From assembly GCA_002712945.1 (NCBI GenBank), contig PAVA01000080.1, forward strand, positions 1-14,743: a stretch of 14,743 bases of DNA, written 5' to 3'. The position numbers and the translations under genes are program-made. The DNA comes from Citromicrobium sp. (GTDB lineage Bacteria > Pseudomonadota > Alphaproteobacteria > Sphingomonadales > Sphingomonadaceae). Every line of letters begins with the position of its first letter. Position 1 is the stretch's first letter. The notes below the pieces were generated by a model. It saw only the letters and a list, made by a program, of their open reading frames with translations, searched no databases and was not told where the DNA came from. This document shows positions 1-5,963 of the stretch, piece by piece.

Positions 1-1
1 C

Positions 2-226
2 CAAGAGGAAGAGATCGTTCGGGGCGAGTTCTTCCGCAAGAGTAAGGCGGAAGCCTATCGGATCGAAGCCAATGCGATGAGAAAATGTCTTCCCGACCTT
101 GCTCTGATTGAGGAAGATCCAGCGGCCCCCTCTTCGTACAACCGAAGCAGTTTTCTTGGGGACATTATCGCGTCGGCGAATCGGCGCTACGTCGAAGCGG
201 TGCTTGGGCGGCGTTCGCATGACTGA
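2..226 (+). CDS. Unidentified protein, C-terminal 74 residues (partial)
   Basis: An open frame runs in from the left edge and ends at TGA 224-226; the start lies outside the window. The visible part is hydrophilic and mixed in charge, with no membrane segment and no cysteine pattern. I do not recognise the family. Codon use is less GC-biased than in the genes that follow (AGA, AAA, TGT, CGA and several T-ending codons), which hints at an accessory or fast-evolving gene. Its stop overlaps the start of the next gene by 8 bases (ATG at 219), so the two are probably co-translated. That overlap and the lack of a better frame in this stretch are the main support for it being real. It is not the C-terminus of SufB, which one might expect upstream of sufC. 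Confidence 0.5.
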   Translation, partial: QEEEIVRGEFFRKSKAEAYRIEANAMRKCLPDLALIEEDPAAPSSYNRSSFLGDIIASANRRYVEAVLGRRSHD

Positions 227-812
227 TCGCAAGCCCCTCCAGATCAACCCCGCCTCCGAAGACTCCGCCGCGCCCGCCGTCAAGCGCAAGGGCCGCGGGT
301 GGGAAATCTCGGAGAAGCGCCTCGACGCGCTGCATGATCGTGCGCGCGAGATGAAGCGCCATGCGAGCCCGGCGCACAAGGCGCTGGCCGAGAAGTTCGC
401 AGGCGCCAATTTCGGGCGCTACTCCTTCACCCGCTTCGCGGTGGTCGGCAGCGTGATCGTCGATTTCAATTCCCATAATATGGGCCTCGCCGTCATCATC
501 GACGAGGAGGGCGTGGACCCGGCCATCGCTACCCGCCGCGACAAGAGCCTGCAGGCGGTCGGCATCCGCGTGGTCCATGTGGCCGCCGCCGATATCCTCG
601 CCGATATCGATGCGGTGCTCAAAACGCTGACGCAGGAAATGCGCGCCGCCATTGCCACGCGGCAGGAAGCGCGCCGCCGCCACGAGGCCGAAAATCCGCG
701 CCAGACCAAGCCGCGTTACGACCGCGAGGGCAACGGCCCGCCGCGCAGCCGATCCCCCCGAGACCGCAACCCCCGCGATTCCAACACGAACAGGAACCAT
801 CGCGATGGATAA
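219..812 (+). CDS. DUF559-like (PD-(D/E)XK nuclease-fold) protein, 197 aa
   Basis: The central region, roughly residues 50-135, follows the DUF559 layout: a basic/aromatic strand, a hydrophobic strand ending VDF, a second hydrophobic strand, an Arg-Asp pair (RRDKSLQAVGIRVV) and a final helix. DUF559 belongs to the restriction-endonuclease-like superfamily. The usual E-V-D-G of the second strand reads I-I-D-E here and the following His is missing, so catalysis is doubtful. The N-terminus (1-50) is basic, and the tail (about 150-197) is disordered and rich in Arg, Pro and Asn. I chose ATG 219 over an in-frame start at 108 because 219 gives the short overlap typical of this run and leaves the preceding gene intact. 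It overlaps the next gene by 8 bases. Family assignment is from pattern recognition only; a DNA-binding or structural role is equally possible. Confidence 0.6.
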   Translation: MTDRKPLQINPASEDSAAPAVKRKGRGWEISEKRLDALHDRAREMKRHASPAHKALAEKFAGANFGRYSFTRFAVVGSVIVDFNSHNMGLAVIIDEEGVDPAIATRRDKSLQAVGIRVVHVAAADILADIDAVLKTLTQEMRAAIATRQEARRRHEAENPRQTKPRYDREGNGPPRSRSPRDRNPRDSNTNRNHRDG

Positions 813-1350
813 TCTCGAAACACTTGCCCTTGTCGATGTGCCAGGCAGCAGCCGCGATCTTCGCGCGATGCAGGCGCTGGCACGCGATGTCATGAGCGCC
901 GATGCGCCCGCAAGCCGGCTAGCGCCGCTCGAACGCGGACTGCAGCGCGATCTCGACGCGGCGATTGCAGGCAGGGCCGCGCCGTGGACCGCCACCCGCA
1001 CCCGGCTCGAAGCGCGCAAGCTCGCCCGGCTGGCACCCGCGCCGGTCGCGCCGCAGGCCCCGGAGACGGTCGAGCGCCCGGCGGGCGCGGCGACTGGAAA
1101 TTCGCCCGCCCCTTATGATCGCGCCCAAGGCAACGTCGGCGAAACCGCGCGCGTGATCCTCGCGCTGGCCGCGCTCGGCCTGTGGCTCGCGTGGTCGGCG
1201 CAGCTCGCGGCGCAGGGTTCGATCGCGTGGGACGGCGGCACCGGCCCCGAACAAACGCGCAACCTCTTCACCCTCTATGCCCCCGCGGTGCTGGCGCTGC
1301 TCGCCACGCTGATCGCGATCAATCCTCCCGAGCGGAGGGTCGCACGATGA
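805..1350 (+). CDS. Hypothetical membrane protein, 181 aa, two C-terminal TM segments
   Basis: The ATG at 805 lies inside the end of the DUF559-like gene. Residues 1-110 are soluble: a charged helical part followed by an Ala/Pro-rich linker around 75-105. Two hydrophobic segments follow, at about 116-134 and 154-173, separated by a short Gly/Trp-containing loop, and the protein ends in a basic tail. The layout suggests a cytoplasmic N-terminal domain held to the inner membrane by a hairpin. I recognise no family. Codon use matches the neighbouring suf genes. The stop TGA overlaps the next ATG (ATGA at 1347-1350), which implies translational coupling to another small membrane protein and then to sufC. 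A function in cluster assembly is suggested only by position. Confidence 0.65.
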   Translation: MDNLETLALVDVPGSSRDLRAMQALARDVMSADAPASRLAPLERGLQRDLDAAIAGRAAPWTATRTRLEARKLARLAPAPVAPQAPETVERPAGAATGNSPAPYDRAQGNVGETARVILALAALGLWLAWSAQLAAQGSIAWDGGTGPEQTRNLFTLYAPAVLALLATLIAINPPERRVAR

Positions 1351-1604
1351 AGACGGTCTACACCGACAAGACCGGCGTGATGCCTTGGCTGTGGCTAGGC
1401 CTGGGCGTTGCTTGGTTCGGGCTTGCCGCTTGGTCATATGACGATGTCGCCCGCACCGGGTCGTGGGACCTGCTCATCATCCGGCTGCTGGTTGGTGTCG
1501 GCTTTCTTGGGCTCGCCATCCGCCGTTTCCTCCAGATTCGCCACGCCAAAGCTGAAGGGCGCGACCACACAATAGTACGGGTAAAGAATGCTCCAGATCG
1601 ATAA
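1347..1604 (+). CDS. Small hypothetical membrane protein, 85 aa, two TM segments
   Basis: A short protein with two hydrophobic stretches, about residues 12-30 (Trp-rich) and 43-62, then a basic, charged C-terminal tail. A GGAGGG ribosome-binding sequence sits about 8 bases before ATG 1347. It overlaps the gene before it by 4 bases (ATGA) and sufC after it by 17 bases, so it is embedded in the suf run. The charge pattern (basic tail after the second segment) suggests both ends face the cytoplasm. No family is recognised. It could form a complex with the preceding 181-residue membrane protein, but that rests on adjacency alone. Confidence 0.65.
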   Translation: MKTVYTDKTGVMPWLWLGLGVAWFGLAAWSYDDVARTGSWDLLIIRLLVGVGFLGLAIRRFLQIRHAKAEGRDHTIVRVKNAPDR

Positions 1605-2337
1605 TCTCCACGCCGAAGTCGACGGCACGAAAATCCTCAACGGCCTCACGCTTTCGGTGAATGCGGGCGAAGTCCACGCCATCATGGGCCCCAACGGCGC
1701 GGGCAAGTCGACGCTTGCCTACGTGCTGGGCGGGCGGCCCGGTTACGAAGTGACCGAGGGCTCGGTGTTCTTCCGCGGCGAGGACCTGCTCGCGATGGAC
1801 CCGCACGAGCGCGCCGCGGCGGGGCTCTTCCTCGGCTTCCAGTACCTGGTCGAGATTCCGGGCGTCTCGAACATCCAGTTCCTGCGCGAGGCGCTGAATG
1901 CGCAGCGCGCGGCGCGCGGCGAAGAGCCGATGACGGGCGGCGACTTCCTGAAGCTCGCGAAGGAAAAGGCCGGGCTGCTCAAGCTCGACATGGAAATGCT
2001 CAAGCGCAACGTGAATGTTGGCTTCTCGGGCGGCGAGAAAAAGCGTGCGGAGATGGTCCAGATGGGCATCCTCGACCCGTGCTTTGCCGTGCTCGACGAG
2101 ACCGACTCCGGGCTCGATATCGATGCGCTGCGCGTGGTCGGCGAGGGGATCAACGCGATCATGCGCAGCCCCGAGAAGGGCGTGCTGCTCATCACGCACT
2201 ATCAGCGCCTGCTGGACGTGGTTCAGCCCGACCGCGTCTCGATCCTGAGCAAGGGACGCATCGTGCGCACCGGCGGGCCCGAGCTTGCGGGCGATCTGGA
2301 GCGCGAAGGCTACGACGCCGTCATGGAGACCGCATGA
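1588..2337 (+). CDS. sufC: SufC, Fe-S cluster assembly ATPase
   Basis: SufC is the cytoplasmic ABC-type ATPase of the SufBCD scaffold that builds Fe-S clusters; it hydrolyses ATP to remodel SufB and SufD. At 249 aa it is the normal family length. Visible motifs in order are Walker A GPNGAGKST (34-42), the Q-loop Gln85, the ABC signature FSGGE (146-150), Walker B running into the catalytic Glu (CFAVLDE, 165-171) and the H-loop His204. The segment after Walker B, ETDSGLDIDAL, is typical of SufC rather than of transporter ATPases. No membrane domain is present. The start overlaps the preceding gene by 17 bases and the stop overlaps sufD (ATGA at 2334-2337). Identification is firm. Confidence 0.97.
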   Translation: MLQIDNLHAEVDGTKILNGLTLSVNAGEVHAIMGPNGAGKSTLAYVLGGRPGYEVTEGSVFFRGEDLLAMDPHERAAAGLFLGFQYLVEIPGVSNIQFLREALNAQRAARGEEPMTGGDFLKLAKEKAGLLKLDMEMLKRNVNVGFSGGEKKRAEMVQMGILDPCFAVLDETDSGLDIDALRVVGEGINAIMRSPEKGVLLITHYQRLLDVVQPDRVSILSKGRIVRTGGPELAGDLEREGYDAVMETA

Positions 2338-3095
2338 CCGAAGCCGTTATCCTCCCGACACGCAAAGACGAAGCCTGGCGCTATTCGGATATCGGGGCGC
2401 TGGAAGGCAGTGCACCCGAAACCTTCGAGGCCTGGGAAGATGTTCGCGTGGCCGAAGGCGAAAGCTGGCGCGATCTGATCGTGCTGGACCAGCCCGACGG
2501 CCTGCAGATGCGCCGGTTGCGGATCGTGCTGGAAAAAGACGCGCGGGCCGAACTCGCCGCGCTCGTTGCAGGCGGGCAGCTCGGGCGGCTGGAGGTCGTG
2601 GTAACGCTGGCCGAGGGCGCCCATTTCGAGCTTGGCGGGATCACGCTGGGCGGGGGCGACACCACGCGCGAGATCGTGACCCGCATGGCGCACGAGAAGC
2701 CCGGCGCAACCAGCAACCAGACCGTGCGGTCCGTCCACTGGGGCAAGGGCACGGGCAATTTCCTCGGCCGGATCGATGTCGTGCGCGATGCGCAGAAGAC
2801 CGACGCGGCGCAGAGCTTCAAGGGCCTGCTGCTGGAAAAGGGCGCGAGCGTGAACTCCGTGCCGCAGCTCGAAATCTTCGCCGACGACGTGCAGTGTGCC
2901 CACGGCGCGAGCGTGGGCCAGCTGGACGAGAGCGCCCGGTTCTACATGGCCGCGCGGGGCCTGCCGCCCGAAACGATCCGCCGCCTGCTGGTGCAGGCCT
3001 TCATCGGCGATGCGACCCGCGAACTGGCGGATGAGGCCACGCGCGAAACGCTGCTGGAGAAGGCGCTCGACAAGCTGGAGGAGCGCGGAGCATGA
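2334..3095 (+). CDS. sufD: SufD, Fe-S cluster scaffold subunit (short form)
   Basis: SufD pairs with SufB and SufC in the SufBC2D scaffold. The N-terminus carries the KDEAWRYSDI motif (11-20) and the conserved C-terminal core reads PQLEIFADDVQCAHGASVGQ (177-196); His190 matches the conserved C-terminal histidine of the family. At 253 aa the protein is far shorter than E. coli SufD (about 423 aa). What is missing lies between the N-terminal motif and the beta-helix core, not at the end. Short SufD proteins are, to my knowledge, usual in this bacterial group, so this is probably not a truncation. It overlaps sufC and sufS by 4 bases each (ATGA). SufD rather than SufB is called because it lies between sufC and sufS and because of its size. 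Confidence 0.93.
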   Translation: MTEAVILPTRKDEAWRYSDIGALEGSAPETFEAWEDVRVAEGESWRDLIVLDQPDGLQMRRLRIVLEKDARAELAALVAGGQLGRLEVVVTLAEGAHFELGGITLGGGDTTREIVTRMAHEKPGATSNQTVRSVHWGKGTGNFLGRIDVVRDAQKTDAAQSFKGLLLEKGASVNSVPQLEIFADDVQCAHGASVGQLDESARFYMAARGLPPETIRRLLVQAFIGDATRELADEATRETLLEKALDKLEERGA

Positions 3096-4300
3096 CCATG
3101 CCGGTCGAGATTTCCGCCTCCGAGGCGAAGCTGGGCGACAAAGCCGAATTCCCCGGCATGTTCACCGAGGATGGCAAGCGCTGGCACTACCTCGACAGCG
3201 CGGCGACCGCGCAGAAGCCGCAGATCGTGCTCGATTCGATCGCGTGGGCGCTGGGCGAGGGCTACGCCACCGTCCATCGCGGGGTCTATACCCGCTCGGC
3301 GAAGATGACGATGGGCTACGAGGCTGCGCGCCGCCGGGTCGCCGCCTTCATCAGCGCGCCTGCCGAAGAGCTGATCTTCACGCGCGGCGCCACGGAAGCC
3401 ATCAACCTCGTCGCCTATTCCTACCCGGACAAGGGCCGCGTGTTGCTCAGCCAGCTGGAGCACCATTCCAACATCGTGCCGTGGCAGCTGGCGGGCTGGC
3501 AGGTCGATGTCTGCCCGCTGACCGAGGATGGCCAAATTGACCTCGATGCCGCTGAAAAGATGCTCACGCCCGAGCACACGATGGTCGCCTTCGCGCATGT
3601 CTCCAACGTGCTCGGCTCGGTGCTCGATGCGCCCCGTGCGGCAAAGCTCGCGCATTCGGTCGGTGCGAAGCTGCTGCTCGACGGGTGCCAGGCGGCGCCG
3701 CGCCTGCCCGTCTATGTCGACGAGATCGATTGCGATTTCTACGCGATGAGCGCGCACAAGATGTACGGGCCCACCGGCATCGGCGCATTGTGGGGCCGCA
3801 AGCACCTGCTCGAAGCGATGCCCCCATGGCAGGGCGGCGGGTCGATGATCGACAAGGTCACCTTCGAGGAAACCACCTTCGCCCCGCCGCCGCAGCGGTT
3901 CGAGGCGGGCACGCCCGCGATCGCCGAAGCGCTCGCCTTTGCCGATGCGTGTGATTTTATCGACCAGATCGGTCGCGAGGAAATCGAGGCGCACGAGCGC
4001 GCATTGGTGGGCCGGCTGCGGAGCGAGCTTGCCCGCATCCAGGGCGCACGTGTGTTCGGACCGGACGATGCGCTCGGCATTGTCTCCTTCGAGCTGCCGG
4101 GGGTTCACCCGCACGATCTTGGCACCATATTGGACGAGGAAGACGTGGCGATCCGCGCCGGCCACCATTGCTGCCAGCCGCTGATGGACCACCTCGGCGT
4201 GTCCGGCACCGCCCGCGCCAGCTTCGGGGTCTATTCCGACGAGAGCGACATTGCGGCGCTGATGCGCGGGATCGAGCGCACGCTGAAGATTTTCGCCTAG
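3092..4300 (+). CDS. sufS: SufS, group II cysteine desulfurase
   Basis: SufS is a PLP enzyme that removes sulfur from L-cysteine as a persulfide for Fe-S cluster assembly. At 402 aa it has the family length. The PLP lysine is Lys223 in SAHKMYGPTGIG, the aldimine-stacking His124 is in LEHHSN, and the persulfide cysteine is Cys360 in RAGHHCCQPLM. The group II E. coli enzyme reads HHCAQP there, so this protein has a second cysteine (361) right after the catalytic one. The ATG at 3092 overlaps the sufD stop (ATGA); a second ATG at 3098 is also possible. No sufE is seen in the window; the DUF59 and A-type carrier genes follow. Identification is firm. Confidence 0.96.
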   Translation: MTMPVEISASEAKLGDKAEFPGMFTEDGKRWHYLDSAATAQKPQIVLDSIAWALGEGYATVHRGVYTRSAKMTMGYEAARRRVAAFISAPAEELIFTRGATEAINLVAYSYPDKGRVLLSQLEHHSNIVPWQLAGWQVDVCPLTEDGQIDLDAAEKMLTPEHTMVAFAHVSNVLGSVLDAPRAAKLAHSVGAKLLLDGCQAAPRLPVYVDEIDCDFYAMSAHKMYGPTGIGALWGRKHLLEAMPPWQGGGSMIDKVTFEETTFAPPPQRFEAGTPAIAEALAFADACDFIDQIGREEIEAHERALVGRLRSELARIQGARVFGPDDALGIVSFELPGVHPHDLGTILDEEDVAIRAGHHCCQPLMDHLGVSGTARASFGVYSDESDIAALMRGIERTLKIFA

Positions 4301-4318
4301 AGATTTGGGCCAAGAGTT

Positions 4319-4840
4319 ATGACCATGAGCGACGAAGAGAAAGACTACATTGCGGCTCCTTCGCCGACCGAGCAGGTAGTGGCGCAAAAGCCGCACCCGG
4401 AAAAACCAAGACGTGCGCGCGTGGAAGACGCGGTCGATCCCGATGAAACCGCGGGCGAGAAGCTGGCCCGCAAGCGCGACTATCTCGACGGGTTCCTCAA
4501 GAAGAAGCCTGAAGGCGCGGGCGAAACCGGCGCGGGCGGCGCCATGCAGGAAGCCGTGGTCGCCGCGCTCAAGGAAATCTACGACCCCGAAATCCCGGTC
4601 AATATCTACGATCTCGGCCTGATCTACGGCGTGGAAGTGTCCGAGGACAAGGATGTGGTCGTCACCATGACGCTCACCACGCCGCACTGCCCGGTGGCCG
4701 AGAGCATGCCCGCCGAGGTCGAAATCCGCGCAGGCTCGGTGCCCGGCGTGCGCGATGCAGAGGTCAATCTGGTATGGGATCCGCCGTGGGGCCCGGACAA
4801 GATGACCGACGAAGCCCGCCTCGAACTGGGGATGCTGTAA
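4319..4840 (+). CDS. SUF-system DUF59 (SufT/MIP18-like) Fe-S assembly protein
   Basis: Residues 76-173 form a DUF59 domain: DPEIPVNIYDLGLIYGV (89-105), the conserved cysteine in TPHCPVAE (Cys124) and the WDPPW block (153-157) near the end. DUF59 proteins of the SufT/PaaD/MIP18 class help mature or deliver Fe-S clusters, and this one sits in the usual place after sufS. The first 75 residues are an extra charged, low-complexity arm (Lys, Glu, Pro, then Gly/Ala) that the core domain does not need. Two start codons are possible, 4319 and 4325. I kept the first; AAGAG lies just upstream. It is 18 bases after sufS and its TAA shares one base with the next ATG. The symbol sufT is plausible, but I leave it blank because the best symbol depends on orthology. 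Confidence 0.9.
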   Translation: MTMSDEEKDYIAAPSPTEQVVAQKPHPEKPRRARVEDAVDPDETAGEKLARKRDYLDGFLKKKPEGAGETGAGGAMQEAVVAALKEIYDPEIPVNIYDLGLIYGVEVSEDKDVVVTMTLTTPHCPVAESMPAEVEIRAGSVPGVRDAEVNLVWDPPWGPDKMTDEARLELGML

Positions 4841-5196
4841 TGGCCGATACGAAGACACGCGAACGCCCCGCTGCCGTCACCCTGACGCCCGCTGCGGAAC
4901 AGCGCGTGGCGGACCTGATGGCCAAGGCGCCCGAGGATGCCATCGGTGTGAAGCTCTCGACGCCCCGGCGCGGATGTTCGGGCCTCGCCTACTCGGTCGA
5001 CTACGTGACCGAGGAGCAGGGCTTCGACGAGAAGATTGAGACCCCCGGCGGCGTGTTCTACATCGACGGGGCGAGCGTGCTCTACCTCGTCGGCAGCACG
5101 ATGGACTGGGTGGAGGACGATTTCTCCGCCGGTTTCGTGTTCGACAACCCCAATGCCAAGGGTGCCTGTGGCTGCGGCGAAAGCTTCATGGTATAG
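4840..5196 (+). CDS. sufA: A-type Fe-S carrier protein (SufA/IscA/ErpA family)
   Basis: A-type carriers accept clusters from the scaffold and pass them to apoproteins. The family's three cysteines are present in the right places: Cys46 in RRGCSGLAY, and Cys110 and Cys112 in GACGCGESF near the C-terminus. At 118 aa it has normal size, with a short charged N-terminal extension. The ATG at 4840 is chosen because it reuses the last base of the preceding stop (TAATG) and has GGGGAT about 8 bases upstream; the upstream in-frame start at 4774 would overlap the previous gene heavily. The family call is firm. Whether it acts as SufA or as another A-type paralogue is inferred from operon position. Confidence 0.9.
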   Translation: MADTKTRERPAAVTLTPAAEQRVADLMAKAPEDAIGVKLSTPRRGCSGLAYSVDYVTEEQGFDEKIETPGGVFYIDGASVLYLVGSTMDWVEDDFSAGFVFDNPNAKGACGCGESFMV

Positions 5197-5204
5197 GGGC
5201 TGGA

Positions 5205-5378
5205 ATGCCGATACCCGATTTCCCCGACCGGTCTGGCCCAGGCTCGCGCAATACCCGCGCGGTGCTCGCCGTGATCGAGCGGATCGAGTTCGAACTCGAG
5301 AAGATTGCCGGCCGTCTCGGCAGCGTTGCAGGCCAGCGCGACCGCATCGGGTTGAAGGCCGAGCAGGCGCACCTGTAA
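5205..5378 (+). CDS. Small coiled-coil-like protein, 57 aa, probably cut short by an in-frame TAA
   Basis: The ATG at 5205 lies 8 bases after the sufA stop, with a G-rich AGGGGC sequence upstream. The product has a short Pro-rich start, then one long charged helix (about 17-57) with hydrophobic residues spaced as in a coiled coil. It stops at TAA 5376-5378, in the middle of that helix. The same frame stays open for 41 more sense codons after the TAA, to TAG 5502-5504, and keeps a similar GC-rich third-position bias. The simplest reading is that the intact gene was 98-99 residues long and that this copy carries a nonsense mutation or a sequencing error. No function is known to me. Confidence 0.5.
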   Translation: MPIPDFPDRSGPGSRNTRAVLAVIERIEFELEKIAGRLGSVAGQRDRIGLKAEQAHL

Positions 5379-5504
5379 AGGATCCTCAAGCAGCTTCGTC
5401 GCAAGCCCCCCGAAGCGGGCCTTGCCGTTCCGGCCGTTCCGCCGAAGGGGCCGCTGCCCATGCAGGGCGGCGCCGAAGCTCCGCTCGATTTTCGCGAAGA
5501 CTAG
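5379..5504 (+). other. In-frame coding-like continuation after the TAA of the small coiled-coil ORF
   Basis: After TAA 5376-5378 the same frame reads RILKQLRRKPP, a Pro/Ala-rich linker, and an ending GPLPMQGGAEAPLDFRED before TAG 5502-5504. By my count 30 of 41 third positions are G or C, against 47 of 57 before the stop, so both halves look like coding sequence. There is no credible independent start for this segment. The helix resumes directly after the stop, and the tail ends in a palindrome that also holds the stop codon of the convergent gene. I read it as the distal part of one gene with the preceding ORF. Confidence 0.45.
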
Positions 5505-5507
5505 GTC

Positions 5508-5963
5508 CTAGCGTCGCAGCGCCTTGGCGCAGGCGACCCGGTCCACATCCAGCGCATCGCTCGCGCGGCGGGCGTCGACATAGGTTGCGGTCGGCTCCGC
5601 CCCCGGGCTGAGCGGGTAGAGATAGACGTCGAGCACGCATTGCTCGCCCACGAATTGCAGCTTGCGCGCATCGCCCTCGATGACATCGAGCCGGGCCGGG
5701 CCGAAGGTCTGTTCGAGCTGGCTGGCGCGCGCGCCGATCACGAATTCGAGGCCTGCGGCACTCATCACGCGCGGCGGGACGAAACCGCCGGGCGTTGCGG
5801 GTGGCGGGTTGGTCGGCGGCACGGTGCCCGGCCGCGTGGTCGTCGTCGGGGGCGTTCCGGTGCTCGGCCTCGGCTGTCCGGTGGTGCTCGGCGCGGGTGT
5901 CGCACAGGCGGCGACCAGCGGAACGAGCGCAAAAGCGAGAGCGGTTTTCTTCAGATCAGGCAT
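5508..5963 (-). CDS. Hypothetical lipoprotein, 151 aa
   Basis: The N-terminus is a clear lipoprotein signal: two lysines (5-6), a hydrophobic core, then the lipobox LVAAC with Cys20 as the likely lipidated residue. Residues 21-62 form a Pro/Thr-rich, low-complexity linker of the kind that spans away from the membrane. Residues 63-151 form a small folded domain with two cysteines (in GEQCVLD and RVACAKAL) that could form a disulfide in the periplasm. I recognise no named family. The start codon at 5963 overlaps the last 8 bases of the EI24-like gene upstream on the same strand, so the two are probably one transcript. The gene ends tail to tail with the suf run. Confidence 0.8.
   Translation of the reverse strand: MPDLKKTALAFALVPLVAACATPAPSTTGQPRPSTGTPPTTTTRPGTVPPTNPPPATPGGFVPPRVMSAAGLEFVIGARASQLEQTFGPARLDVIEGDARKLQFVGEQCVLDVYLYPLSPGAEPTATYVDARRASDALDVDRVACAKALRR

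Noticed and set aside
2942..4858. A 638-codon open frame on the minus strand, antisense to sufD, sufS and the DUF59 gene
   Set aside because: It is a shadow of three well-identified genes in high-GC DNA; the translation is rich in His, Arg and Ala, with no family resemblance.
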